The notes below the pieces were generated by a model. It saw nothing but the letters and a program-made list of their open reading frames with translations, did not search any database and was not told the DNA's origin. A DNA stretch of 64,000 nt from Haloarcula sp. DT43 (GTDB lineage: Archaea > Halobacteriota > Halobacteria > Halobacteriales > Haloarculaceae): contig NZ_JAYMGZ010000002.1 in assembly GCF_037078405.1 (NCBI RefSeq), forward strand, positions 124,001-188,000, given 5' to 3'. Numbering within the stretch: position 1 is the stretch's first letter; every line of letters starts with the position of its first letter. Shown here piece by piece: positions 35,272-44,056 of the stretch. Position numbers and translations under genes: made by a program.

Positions 35272-36468
35272 ATGTTCGACGGACTGAAGGACAAGCTCAG
35301 CGGGTTCACGAGTGACGTCGAGGAAGACGTCGACGAGGGCGCACTCGACGCCGAGGAGGAAGACGCCGACGGCGCGGACGAGGACGCGCCCGACCCGGCA
35401 GACACAGCCGAGTCCCCGGCGGACGCGGCCGGCGACGACGCCCAGGCGACCGAGCCTGCCGGGGAGCCGTTCCCGCCGGCCGAAGACGCGGACGAAGCCC
35501 TCGATGAAGCGGACGACGCCGACGCCACGGAGGCCGGCCCGGCGACCGAGGACGACCCCGACGCCGGAGACGACGACGACGGCCGCGGCCTCGCCGCCAA
35601 GGCGAAGCTCATGGCGACCGGCAAGACGGTCATCGAGGAAGAGGACCTGCAGGGACACCTCGACGACCTCGAACTGGCGCTGCTCTCCAGCGACGTGGAG
35701 ATGAGCGTCGCCAACGAGATTCTCGACGGCGTCAAGGAGAACCTCACGGGCCAGACCCGGCGACGGCTCTCCAGCACGGGGAACCTCGTCCGGGACGCGC
35801 TCCGGGAGTCGCTGTACGACGTCATCAACGTCGGCCAGTTCGACTTCGACGAGCGGGTGCAGGACGCCGACAAGCCCGTCACAATCGTGTTCACCGGCGT
35901 CAACGGCGTCGGGAAGACGACGACCATCGCGAAGCTCGCCCGGTACTTCGAGGACCGCGGGCTCTCGACGGTGCTGGCAAACGGCGACACCTACCGCGCC
36001 GGCGCGAACGAGCAACTCGAGAAGCACGCCCAGAACCTCGACAAGAAGATAATCACCCACGAGCAGGGCTCGGACCCGACGGCGGTCATCTACGACGCCG
36101 TCGAGTACGCCAAGGCCAACGATGTCGACGTGGTGCTGGGCGATACGGCCGGCCGGCTCCACACCTCCGACGACCTGATGGCCCAACTGGAGAAGATAGA
36201 CCGCAACATCGACCCGGACATGACGCTGTTCGTGGACGAGGCTGTCGCCGGCCAGGACGCCGTCAACCGGGCGCGCGAGTTCGACGACGCCGCCGAGATA
36301 GACGGGGCGATACTGACGAAGGCCGACGCCGACCCGCAGGGCGGCGCGGCCATCTCCGTCGCACACGTCACCGGGAAGCCGATACTCTTCCTGGGGACCG
36401 GTCAGGACTACGGCGACCTCGAACCGTTCGACCCCGAGGAAATCGTCGACAGCCTCATCGGCGAGTAG
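35272..36468 (+). CDS. ftsY: Signal recognition particle receptor FtsY
   Basis: This 398-residue SRP GTPase docks ribosome-SRP complexes at the membrane. Residues 14-105 form a very acidic, disordered A domain. The N domain is about 108-195 and the G domain starts near 202, with P-loop Lys215 (GVNGVGKTTT), DTAGR and TKAD. The C-terminal FLGTGQDYGDLEPFD motif is typical. It is in the operon with LX and prefoldin. Its partner SRP54 is at 39953. Confidence 0.95.
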   Translation: MFDGLKDKLSGFTSDVEEDVDEGALDAEEEDADGADEDAPDPADTAESPADAAGDDAQATEPAGEPFPPAEDADEALDEADDADATEAGPATEDDPDAGDDDDGRGLAAKAKLMATGKTVIEEEDLQGHLDDLELALLSSDVEMSVANEILDGVKENLTGQTRRRLSSTGNLVRDALRESLYDVINVGQFDFDERVQDADKPVTIVFTGVNGVGKTTTIAKLARYFEDRGLSTVLANGDTYRAGANEQLEKHAQNLDKKIITHEQGSDPTAVIYDAVEYAKANDVDVVLGDTAGRLHTSDDLMAQLEKIDRNIDPDMTLFVDEAVAGQDAVNRAREFDDAAEIDGAILTKADADPQGGAAISVAHVTGKPILFLGTGQDYGDLEPFDPEEIVDSLIGE

Positions 36469-36944
36469 CGCTCGGACGCTCCGAACATTTTTGCCGCCAC
36501 TCGCGGGCTGTGAGAGTTCGGTCAGCATGCCCTGCGAGCGAGGGCGGCCGAGTCTACGGGACTTCGACTGGGACAGCACCGACCACGCCAAGCGCAACGG
36601 GACCGAACTGCACCCACACGAGAGCGGTTAGCGACGAGGGAGAGTTATCCCGTTGTTAACCGGCAGTCCGGCCGACGCCGACCGTGACGCGGTCATCCGG
36701 CCGGGCCGCGGGGCAATCAGCAACGCGCTCCGGCGACGGATACCTATGCGTTCGATAACCGCCTGGAGCCGACCCCAAGACACCGCTCCGACGCCGCTGT
36801 ACCCCGGTTCCGATCCGGAGCGAGCTGTTTACATGTCCTTTGCCACGCGGTCGGGTTTGGGCGTGGCTAATCCGCACTGTCGCTGCCCGCCAGATGCTTA
36901 GCAGGTCATTCATAAACTGCCCCGGTGGTCTCCGGGCAAACGCT
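36469..36944. other. Gene-poor stretch with one marginal ORF
   Basis: After ftsY comes a T-rich patch (CATTTTTGCC near 36488) that may end transcription. A 34-codon ORF at 36527 is the only candidate gene. The rest has no repeats, T-runs, tRNA features or strong TATA box that I can find, apart from GTTGTTAAC near 36652. Confidence 0.5.
36527..36631 (+). CDS. Marginal 34-residue ORF
   Basis: It would encode MPCERGRPSLRDFDWDSTDH followed by 14 more residues, rich in charged residues but without a domain. It starts 58 bases after the ftsY stop on the same strand. The sequence looks more protein-like than nearby frames, but no homology can be shown here. Confidence 0.25.
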   Translation: MPCERGRPSLRDFDWDSTDHAKRNGTELHPHESG

Positions 36945-37385
36945 ATGAGACGACTCACATCCCGACGGAACGTCATCAAACTCGCGGGCGGCGCACTCGT
37001 GGCGCTGGCCGGCTGTGGCGGCTCCGACGGCGGCGGCACGCCGACCGATGGCGGTGGGGCCGAAGCCCCGGGCACGCCCACGGCCGAAGAGACCGACGCG
37101 ATGACCGAAACCGGTACCGAACCGGCGATGGAAACCGAGACGGAGGCGGAGACCGGAACCGAGACGGTGACCGACGACTCCGGCGTCGACACTCCCGAAA
37201 ACGAGACCGAGATGCCGGGTAACGAGACCGACGGACCCGGTAACGTGACCGAGATGCCAGGCAACGAGACCGACGGACCCGGTAACGTGACCGAGATGCC
37301 AGACAACGAGACGGCTATCCAAGACAACGAGACAGCGATGCCGGGCAACGAAACGGCGACGGCCGCGAACGAAACCGAAGAGTGA
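36945..37385 (+). CDS. Tat lipoprotein made largely of N-glycosylation sequon repeats
   Basis: This 146-residue protein has the twin-arginine segment RRNVIKLAGGALVALAGC with lipid cysteine near residue 25. Residues about 30-80 are Thr/Glu-rich. The rest is a repeating NETxxPGNVTEMPG pattern with eight NxT sequons at intervals of six to ten residues. The repeat DNA near 37205-37310 is tandem. It has no catalytic domain. It may be a glycosylated surface spacer. Confidence 0.65.
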   Translation: MRRLTSRRNVIKLAGGALVALAGCGGSDGGGTPTDGGGAEAPGTPTAEETDAMTETGTEPAMETETEAETGTETVTDDSGVDTPENETEMPGNETDGPGNVTEMPGNETDGPGNVTEMPDNETAIQDNETAMPGNETATAANETEE

Positions 37386-37438
37386 GCCGCTGACGCCGGT
37401 ACGCCCGTCTCGGCTGGGGACCGACCCGCGGTCCGCCG

Positions 37439-38089
37439 TTACTCCCGGGCGGCCTCGACGGCGGTGACGAACTCCGCGGCCTGTTCGCGGACGCCGTCCA
37501 TGTCGTCGTTCTCGATTGCCTCGTAGTTGACCAGCGCCGAGCCAGCGCCGACGGCGACCGCGCCGGCGTCGAAGTACTCCTCGACGTTGTCGACGGAGAC
37601 GCCGCCGGTCGGCATGATTGGCACGTCGCCCAGCGGCCCCTGCAGCGCGCCGATGTGGCCCGGGCCGACCGTCGAGGCGGGGAACATCTTCAGGATGTCA
37701 GCGCCCGCTTCCATCGCGTCGGCGGCCTCCGTCGGCGTCATGACCCCGGGGATGGCGAGGACGCCCTCGCGGTTGCACACGTCGATGACGTCCTCGTTGA
37801 GGTTCGGCGCGAGGACGAACTCCGCGCCGGCCTCGATGACGTTGCGGGCGGCGGCGGCGTCCATGACAGTGCCGGCCCCGACGATGGCGTCGGTGTCGTC
37901 GAGGGCCTTGTCGACGGCCGCAATCATGTCCGAACAGCGCTTCGCGTCGGCGGTCAGTTCCAGCGCCGTGACGCCGCCCTCGTGGACCGCCGTCGCCACG
38001 TCGACCATCTTCTCCTCGGGGATGCCACGGAGGACGGCCGTGACCCCGCTGTCTACGAGTTGCTGCTGGACCACTTGTTTACTGGTCAT
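37439..38089 (-). CDS. eda: 2-keto-3-deoxy-6-phosphogluconate aldolase
   Basis: This 216-residue class I aldolase has Schiff-base Lys134 (ADILKMFPAST), proton-transfer Glu44 (ALELTAD) and the phosphate loop GGVSVDN. It splits KDPG into pyruvate and glyceraldehyde 3-phosphate in the semi-phosphorylative Entner-Doudoroff route. The supply enzyme may be the dehydratase at 5704, together with a KDG kinase elsewhere. It is not in an obvious operon here. Confidence 0.92.
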   Translation of the reverse strand: MTSKQVVQQQLVDSGVTAVLRGIPEEKMVDVATAVHEGGVTALELTADAKRCSDMIAAVDKALDDTDAIVGAGTVMDAAAARNVIEAGAEFVLAPNLNEDVIDVCNREGVLAIPGVMTPTEAADAMEAGADILKMFPASTVGPGHIGALQGPLGDVPIMPTGGVSVDNVEEYFDAGAVAVGAGSALVNYEAIENDDMDGVREQAAEFVTAVEAARE

Positions 38090-38124
38090 ACCCGACGGTG
38101 CGAGCGGTGGGGAGAAAAAACGTG

Positions 38125-38409
38125 CTACTCCGGGTGTCGGGTGTCGTCCGACCCCACCCGAGTGGTGTCGTCGGGGTCGGGCGCGGAAGACTCCGGCAGC
38201 AGGTCGACCACGAGCGTCACCGCCGCCGCCAGCGCGACCAGGCCGCCGGCGACGCCCGTCACCGTGAACAGTACGTCCTCCTGGTAGCCGGTGACGACGT
38301 AGCCGATGTCCGCGAGCGTGACGAGGCCGATACCCAGCGTGAACGCGATGACTTGGAGCCAGCGGCGGATGGAGCGAGAACGCGATTCGGCGTCAGTCTC
38401 GGAGGGCAT
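38125..38409 (-). CDS. Small two-helix membrane protein
   Basis: This 94-residue protein has an Arg-rich N-terminus, two hydrophobic segments (about 18-40 and 48-70) and an acidic tail. It lies between KDPG aldolase and cupin genes on the same strand, but with gaps of 35 and 54 bases. I recognise no family. Confidence 0.55.
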   Translation of the reverse strand: MPSETDAESRSRSIRRWLQVIAFTLGIGLVTLADIGYVVTGYQEDVLFTVTGVAGGLVALAAAVTLVVDLLPESSAPDPDDTTRVGSDDTRHPE

Positions 38410-38463
38410 ACCTACCGTTCTGGCCCATTTCTCATCAGTCCAGCGGCCGGGACGCGGCCGGAC

Positions 38464-38838
38464 TCACGTCTCGGGCTCGTAGGGCAGCGCGATGTCGGTC
38501 GGCGGCGCGCCGACGCCGAGCACCGTCACTGGGTCGTCGGCGTCGGCGGGGTTGTGCGCGCGGTGTGGGCTCTCCGGCTCGGCGACGAAGGTCTCGCCGG
38601 CCGACACGACGTACTCCCCGTCGGGCGTCTCGACGTGGAGCGTCCCGTCGAGCACGTAGAACAGTTCCTCGCGCGTCTCGTGGTAGTGGTAGGTCCGCGA
38701 GAGGTCCTCGCTGGGGGCCATCTCGTAGGTGGCCGCGTGGAGCGCGTGGAGTTCGGCGGCGTCGGAGATGCCCCGCCGGTCACAGGGGTAGTCCTCGGTC
38801 TCCGGCAGGTCCTCGGGGTCGAGGTGGTGATAGCCCAT
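38464..38838 (-). CDS. Cupin-domain protein
   Basis: This 124-residue single-domain cupin has metal ligands in HYHETREELFYVLDG (two His, one Glu) and a third His in PHRAHNPAD, plus GETFVAEPESPH. Small cupins bind metal and act as oxygenases, isomerases or sensors. The substrate is unknown. The ATG at 38838 (MGYHHLDPED) is used; upstream frame is shadow of the carrier gene. Confidence 0.82.
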   Translation of the reverse strand: MGYHHLDPEDLPETEDYPCDRRGISDAAELHALHAATYEMAPSEDLSRTYHYHETREELFYVLDGTLHVETPDGEYVVSAGETFVAEPESPHRAHNPADADDPVTVLGVGAPPTDIALPYEPET

Positions 38839-38882
38839 ACCGTCGGTGGGGGCGTCGGGGGCAAAAGCGTGGCTACGGCCCC

Positions 38883-39791
38883 TCAGCCGAACAGCCAGAC
38901 CAGCACCGAGAGGGTCCCGATAGAGACCACGGTCGAGGTGAAGACGTTCAGCGAGGCAAAGGCCGCGTCCCCGCCCAGCTCCGTCGTGTAGACGTACGTC
39001 GAGACGGCGGTGGGCGCGCCGAACATCACGACCGCCGCGCCCAGAACTGTCGCGTCGACCGACAGCGTGGAGTACACCAGCCACGCCAGCGCCGGCATCC
39101 ACAGCACCTTCAGCCCGACGACGCTGACGGTCTTCTGCAGATCCGACAGCGGCAGGTCCGTGTCCAGCGTCGCGCCGATACACAGCAGGGCGACGGGCAG
39201 GGCCAGTTCAGCCGGCGGGCCGAGCACAGCGATGAACGGCTCCGGTACCGGCAGCGACAGGACCGACGCCGCGATACCGGCCGCGAGCGCGACGAGCACC
39301 GGGTTCGTCACGAGTTCCTTGCACTCCCCCAGCAGCGACGCGTCGCTCCCGTTGATGCGGACCAGCAGGAACACCGTCACCGGGACGTGGGTCACCGCGC
39401 CGATGCCGAGGATAACGCTGGCGACCGCCGTCGCGTCGCTGCCCATCGTCTCCGCCACCAGCGGGAGTCCGAGAAACCCCATGTTGCTGTGGTAGGACTG
39501 GACGACCGACACGCTCCGGCGACCCGCCGACTCAAGCCGCCTGTGGACGACCCAGCCCAGGACGACCGTCAGCGCGATGACGGCCCAGAAGCCGACCAGC
39601 AACGCCGGCGAGATAATCTCCCTGAGCGGGCGGTTGTACGTCGACCGGAAGATGAGCGCCGGCAGCGCGACGGAGAACACCAGCGTGGTGAGCAGTTCCG
39701 TCCGTCGCTCGGTCAACAGCCCGATGGACCCGGCGGCGACGCCGGCCGAGAGGAAGGCGACCATGAATCCGAGCTGCCCGAGGACGGCCAT
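38883..39791 (-). CDS. Auxin-efflux-carrier (AEC) family transporter
   Basis: This 302-residue integral membrane protein has nine or ten helices, PIN/AEC fold, with the pair of broken helices near residues 105-130 (SYHSNMGFLGLPL) and 250-275. AEC proteins carry organic anions such as malate or malonate. The neighbouring cupin and aldolase genes suggest sugar acid or carboxylate metabolism, but this is weak inference. Confidence 0.85.
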   Translation of the reverse strand: MAVLGQLGFMVAFLSAGVAAGSIGLLTERRTELLTTLVFSVALPALIFRSTYNRPLREIISPALLVGFWAVIALTVVLGWVVHRRLESAGRRSVSVVQSYHSNMGFLGLPLVAETMGSDATAVASVILGIGAVTHVPVTVFLLVRINGSDASLLGECKELVTNPVLVALAAGIAASVLSLPVPEPFIAVLGPPAELALPVALLCIGATLDTDLPLSDLQKTVSVVGLKVLWMPALAWLVYSTLSVDATVLGAAVVMFGAPTAVSTYVYTTELGGDAAFASLNVFTSTVVSIGTLSVLVWLFG

Positions 39792-39952
39792 GTTGTCGCC
39801 CAGTCGGCTCGAACTCTTGACCCTTTCGCCACAGCGGAACGCGAAATTTAATCATGTAGTTTCCGCGCGGCTGGCGAGATTCCGCTCTCGGCCAGGGCCT
39901 GGCGGCCCGACAACAAGCCTTTACCCGCGTGGTCGCGTACCTCGCTCCAACA

Positions 39953-41359
39953 ATGGTACTCGACGATTTGGGGAGTTCGCTCCGGGGGACCCTCGACGAC
40001 CTCAGGGGGAAGTCCCGGCTCTCCGAGGAGGACATCGAGGACATCGTCAAGGAGATTCAGCGGTCGCTGCTCCAGGCCGACGTGGACGTGGGGCTCGTCC
40101 AGGACCTCTCTAGCAGCATCGAGACGCGCGCGCTGGAGGAGGAACCGCCGGCGGGCACGACCCCGCGGGACTGGGTCCTGCGCATCGTCTACGAGGAACT
40201 GGTCGAACTTGTCGGCGAGTCCACCGAACTGCCGCTGGAGGAACAGACCATCATGCTCGCCGGCCTCTACGGGTCGGGGAAGACGACGACGGCCGCGAAG
40301 ATGGCGTGGTGGTTCTCGACGAAGGGGCTCCGGCCGGCTATCATCCAGACCGACACCGACCGCCCCGGCGCGTACGACCAGGCCAGGGAGATGGCCGAGC
40401 GCGCCGAGGTGGAGTTCTACGGCGACCCCGACGAGGACGACCCGGTGAAAATCGCCCGCGAGGGCCTCGCCGAGACGGAGAGCGCCGACGTGCGCATCGT
40501 CGACACGGCCGGTCGCGACGGCCTGAACGAGGAACTCATCGAGCAGATAGAGCGCATCGAGCGGGAGGTCCAGCCCGACCGGAACCTCCTGGTGCTGGAC
40601 GCCGCGATGGGCCAGAGCGCAAAGAGCCAGGCTGCGGACTTCGAGGCGGCCATCGGTATCGACGGCGTCGTCATCACCAAGCTCGACGGGACGGCGAAGG
40701 GTGGCGGCGCGCTCGCCGCCGTCAACGAGACGGACTCGACTATCGCCTTCCTCGGCTCGGGGGAGACCGTCAAGGACATCGAGCGCTTCGAGCCGTCCGG
40801 GTTCATCTCCCGGCTGCTCGGGATGGGCGACCTCAAACAGCTCACCGAGCGCGTCGAGCGCGCGATGGAGGAGACCCAGGAGGGCGACGACGAGGACTGG
40901 GACCCCGAGGACATGCTGGAGGGGCAGTTCACCCTCAAGGACATGCGCAAGCAGATGCAGACAATGAACAACATGGGACCGCTCGACCAGGTGATGGACA
41001 TGATTCCCGGCCTGGGCGGCGGTCTGATGGACCAGCTCCCGGACGACGCGATGGACGTGACCCAGGAGCGGATGCGCGACTTCGACGTCATCATGGACTC
41101 GATGACCGAGGAGGAACTGGAGAACCCCCGCGTCGTCGGCCAGTCCCGGACCGAACGCATCTGCCGCGGTTCGGGCAAACCCGAGGAGCGGGTCCGTGAA
41201 CTGCTCCAGCAGCACAAGCAGATGGAGCAGATGCTCAAGCAGTTCCAGGGCATGGGCGACGGCGACATGGAGCGGATGATGAAACAGATGCAGCAGGGCG
41301 GCGGTGGCGGCGGCATGGGCGGTATGGGCGGCGGCGGAATGGGACCGTTCGGTGACTGA
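39953..41359 (+). CDS. srp54: Signal recognition particle protein SRP54
   Basis: This 468-residue SRP GTPase binds 7S RNA and signal sequences. N domain 1-90; G domain from 95 with P-loop Lys110 ([10 protein letters not shown]), DTAGRDG and [11 protein letters not shown]. The M domain from 320 is Met-rich and ends in a Gly/Met tail ([11 protein letters not shown]). The start ATG at 39953 gives [13 protein letters not shown], the family N-terminus. It works with FtsY at 35272. Confidence 0.96.
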   Translation: MVLDDLGSSLRGTLDDLRGKSRLSEEDIEDIVKEIQRSLLQADVDVGLVQDLSSSIETRALEEEPPAGTTPRDWVLRIVYEELVELVGESTELPLEEQTIMLAGLYGSGKTTTAAKMAWWFSTKGLRPAIIQTDTDRPGAYDQAREMAERAEVEFYGDPDEDDPVKIAREGLAETESADVRIVDTAGRDGLNEELIEQIERIEREVQPDRNLLVLDAAMGQSAKSQAADFEAAIGIDGVVITKLDGTAKGGGALAAVNETDSTIAFLGSGETVKDIERFEPSGFISRLLGMGDLKQLTERVERAMEETQEGDDEDWDPEDMLEGQFTLKDMRKQMQTMNNMGPLDQVMDMIPGLGGGLMDQLPDDAMDVTQERMRDFDVIMDSMTEEELENPRVVGQSRTERICRGSGKPEERVRELLQQHKQMEQMLKQFQGMGDGDMERMMKQMQQGGGGGGMGGMGGGGMGPFGD

Positions 41360-41408
41360 CGCCGCTGTGTCGAGCCGCGGGCCGTGATACCCCGCGTGAT
41401 TTTGATGA

Positions 41409-41416
41409 TTTATATC
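41409..41416 (+). promoter_or_regulatory. TATA-like box before the universal stress gene
   Basis: TTTATATC lies about 53-60 bases before the ATG at 41468, implying a 25-30 base leader. Confidence 0.45.
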
Positions 41417-41467
41417 CGAAATACGGGCCAGAACTAAGGGTTGGCCCGTCGTACGGACGAAGCGAGC

Positions 41468-41866
41468 ATGTACGAAATTGTCGCTGGGATAGACAAGAGT
41501 GAGGCTCGTGGGACCGCCATCGCGGAAGCGATAACCGAGATACCGATGGACGCCAGCCAGGTCCGGGTCACACTGCTGCACGACTTCGAGGAGAACCCCG
41601 AGGGCGCGTCGGTCGACCAGGTGTCCTCCGTGCGCCGGGCACGGGAAGTTCTCGAAGACGCCGGCGTCGAGGTGACACTGGAGGAGTCGAGCGGCGAACC
41701 CGCCGACGCCATCCTCCGACTGGCCGACGAGCAGGACGCCGACATGGTCGTCGTCGCCGGGCGCAAGCGGACGCCGACGGGCAAGGTGCTGTTCGGTAGC
41801 GTCACACAGAGCGTGATTCTGGGCACGGACCGTTCCGTGCTCGTCTGTAGCGGCGAAGAAGACTGA
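41468..41866 (+). CDS. Universal stress protein (UspA family)
   Basis: This 132-residue single-domain UspA protein has an N-terminal strand YEIVAGIDKS and the ATP-binding signature GRKRTPTGKVLFGSVTQSVI, close to the GxxGxxxxGS(V/T) consensus. It probably binds ATP and forms dimers. It has its own promoter. Its stress role is family-based. Confidence 0.88.
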   Translation: MYEIVAGIDKSEARGTAIAEAITEIPMDASQVRVTLLHDFEENPEGASVDQVSSVRRAREVLEDAGVEVTLEESSGEPADAILRLADEQDADMVVVAGRKRTPTGKVLFGSVTQSVILGTDRSVLVCSGEED

Positions 41867-41873
41867 GCCGCAG

Positions 41874-42557
41874 TCAGACCCCGTACACTTCTGCGACCCG
41901 TTCGGCGAGCGGCTCCGGGTCCGTCCGGCCGGTGATTCGCTCGACGGGCTCGCCGTCCTCGAACAGCACGACGGCGGGGGCCGCGTTGACGCCGACCGAG
42001 CGGCAGAACTCGGGTGACTGCTCGCCGGCGATGCCGCCGACCGGAACGCCCTCGGGGAACGCGGCCAGGACCTCGTCCAGCTCGCCCTTCATCGCTTCGC
42101 AGGGGTCACAGAACAGTTTCCAGACGGTGACGACACACCGGTCGTGGGCGTCGACGAAGGCCTCGTAGCTGTCGTCGCCCAGGTGTTCGACCCCGTCCGG
42201 CACCGGCGTCTCCGGGCCGAGTTCGGTCGCCATCTGTGCCATCGTCGTCAATTCCACGGTGGTGTAGTCCCCGTCGACGGCCGACCGCAGGGCCAGGAAC
42301 GTGGCGAACTCCTCGCGGGACACGTCCAGTTCGGCGACCCGCTCGGCGGCTTCGGTCGCCGAATCGAGGCCGAACACGTCGGCGACGGACTCGTGGAACT
42401 CCGCGTCGGCCATCGTGACGTACGTGTCGTAATACACCTCGCGGTCGGCCTCGAACGCCGCCGTCGTGCTGACTTCGTCCGTCTCCGCGTCGATGGCGAC
42501 GACGTCCTCCGACTCCAGTGCGTCGAGCAGCGCCTCGGGGGATTGTGCGTCCGCCAT
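41874..42557 (-). CDS. Thioredoxin-like protein at the end of the liv operon
   Basis: This 227-residue two-part protein has an N-terminal helical domain (1-120) with no known match and a C-terminal thioredoxin fold (130-225) with active site Cys150-Asp-Pro-Cys153 and the cis-proline region NAAPAVVLFEDG. There is no signal peptide. It begins on the base after the livF stop, so it is co-transcribed with the ABC importer. It may act in cytosolic redox control. Confidence 0.82.
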   Translation of the reverse strand: MADAQSPEALLDALESEDVVAIDAETDEVSTTAAFEADREVYYDTYVTMADAEFHESVADVFGLDSATEAAERVAELDVSREEFATFLALRSAVDGDYTTVELTTMAQMATELGPETPVPDGVEHLGDDSYEAFVDAHDRCVVTVWKLFCDPCEAMKGELDEVLAAFPEGVPVGGIAGEQSPEFCRSVGVNAAPAVVLFEDGEPVERITGRTDPEPLAERVAEVYGV

Positions 42558-43301
42558 TCAGACACCTAGATACTTGTCGCGGGTCTCCTGGTCGTTTTGC
42601 AGTTCCTCGGCGGGCCCCTCGAAGACCACCTGGCCGCGGTCCAGCACGTAACACCGGTCGGCTATCTTCATCGCCGCGACGGCGTTTTGCTCGACCAGCA
42701 GTATCGTCGTGCCGTCCTTGCTGATGCGCTTGATTGCGTTCTCGACGGACTGGATGATTTGCGGAGCCAGCCCCTCGTACGGCTCGTCGAGCATCAGCAG
42801 GTCGGTGCTCTGGTGGAGCGCGCGGGCGATGGCGAGCATCTGCTGTTCGCCGCCCGAGAGCGTCCCGGCCTTCTGTGACCGGCGCTCGTCCAGTCGGGGG
42901 AAGTACTCGTAGATTTCCTCGGTCGACATCCCCTCGTCGCGGAAGTCGAGGTTCCGCCCCCAGGTGTTCGACTTGTTCCGGACCGTCTCCGCGAGGTGCA
43001 GATTCTCCGCGACCGTGAGGTCAGTGAACACGCGCCGTTCCTCCGGCACCAGCGAGATACCGCGGACGGCGATGTCCTCCGGCGGGTCGTTGGTGATGTC
43101 GGTCCCGGCGAACTGAATCGTGCCGCTCCGGACGTCCGGCGGCGTCGCGCCGGAGATACACCGGAGCGTCGACGTCTTCCCCGCCCCGTTGCGGCCCAGC
43201 AGGGCGGTGATTTCGCCGTCGTCGACGCTCATCGACACGTCCTGGATGATGTGGCTCTCGCCGTAGTAGCCGTTGATGTTATCCACGTCGAGCAGCGTCA
43301 T
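42558..43301 (-). CDS. livF: Branched-chain amino-acid ABC transporter ATPase LivF
   Basis: This 247-residue ATPase has Walker A GRNGAGKTST near 36-45, signature LSGGEQQMLAIARAL and Walker B LLMLDEPYEGL. The short form and the AVRGISLVPEERRVF segment are typical of LivF. Start ATG at 43299-43301. It overlaps livG by four bases. Confidence 0.93.
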   Translation of the reverse strand: MTLLDVDNINGYYGESHIIQDVSMSVDDGEITALLGRNGAGKTSTLRCISGATPPDVRSGTIQFAGTDITNDPPEDIAVRGISLVPEERRVFTDLTVAENLHLAETVRNKSNTWGRNLDFRDEGMSTEEIYEYFPRLDERRSQKAGTLSGGEQQMLAIARALHQSTDLLMLDEPYEGLAPQIIQSVENAIKRISKDGTTILLVEQNAVAAMKIADRCYVLDRGQVVFEGPAEELQNDQETRDKYLGV

Positions 43302-44056
43302 TCCTCGACACCTCCGAGGTACGCTTCCTGCACGGCGGGGTCGTCCTGCACTTCGTCGGGGGTCCCCTTTGCGATGACCGATCCGCGGTTGAGGACGACG
43401 ATGCGGTCGGAGATGTCGAAGACGATTTCCATGTCGTGTTCGACCAGCAGGAAGGTCAGGTCCAGTTCCTGCTTGACCCGCTTGATGAGTTCGACCGTCG
43501 ACTTGGTCTCGTCGGGGGACATCCCGGCGGTCGGCTCGTCCATCAGGAGCATGTCCGGCTCGGCGGCCAGCGCGATGCCGAGTTCGAGCCGTCGCTTGTT
43601 CCCGTAGTCGAGGCTGTCGGCCTGGTTCTCCCGCTCGTCGTACAGCCCGACCGATTCGAGCACCTCGTTGGCCAGCTCCTCGACGGCCGGGTAGCTGTTC
43701 TCGTGCCGGAAGAAGTTGAACCGGAACGAGCCGTGTTCGGCGGCCAGCGCGGCGATGGTGGCGTTCTCCTTGACGGTCAGCTCCGGGAAGATAGAGGCCG
43801 TCTGGAAGGACTTGCTCATCCCCCGTTGGACGACCTCGTGTGGGTCCATCCCGAGGATGGAGTTCCCCTGGAACGCTATCTCGCCGTAGCTCGGTTCGAG
43901 CCGCCTGGTGACGAGGTTGATGAACGTCGATTTCCCCGCACCGTTGGGGCCGATGAGGCTCACGCCCTCGCCCTGCTCTATCTCCAGGTCGACCTCGTCG
44001 ACGGCCGTGAGGCCGCCGAACTGCTTCGTGAGCTGCTGTGTTTCGAGGACCGTCAT
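43298..44056 (-). CDS. livG: Branched-chain amino-acid ABC transporter ATPase LivG
   Basis: This 252-residue ATPase has Walker A GPNGAGKSTF near 37-46, Walker B LLMDEPTAG and the LivG-type RGMSKSFQTASIFPELTV loop. The ABC signature region LDYGNKRRLELGIALA is a variant of LSGG, as usual for LivG. It is coupled to livM and livF. Confidence 0.93.
   Translation of the reverse strand: MTVLETQQLTKQFGGLTAVDEVDLEIEQGEGVSLIGPNGAGKSTFINLVTRRLEPSYGEIAFQGNSILGMDPHEVVQRGMSKSFQTASIFPELTVKENATIAALAAEHGSFRFNFFRHENSYPAVEELANEVLESVGLYDERENQADSLDYGNKRRLELGIALAAEPDMLLMDEPTAGMSPDETKSTVELIKRVKQELDLTFLLVEHDMEIVFDISDRIVVLNRGSVIAKGTPDEVQDDPAVQEAYLGGVEE

Noticed and set aside
34738-36597. A 619-codon open frame antisense to LX, prefoldin and FtsY
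   Set aside because: The three plus-strand genes are certain; the antisense translation is low-complexity Val/Leu/Arg sequence.
37198-37385. Short tandem DNA repeats as a mobile or phase-variable element
   Set aside because: The repeats are in frame inside the lipoprotein gene and explained by the peptide repeat; no homopolymer tract for phase variation.
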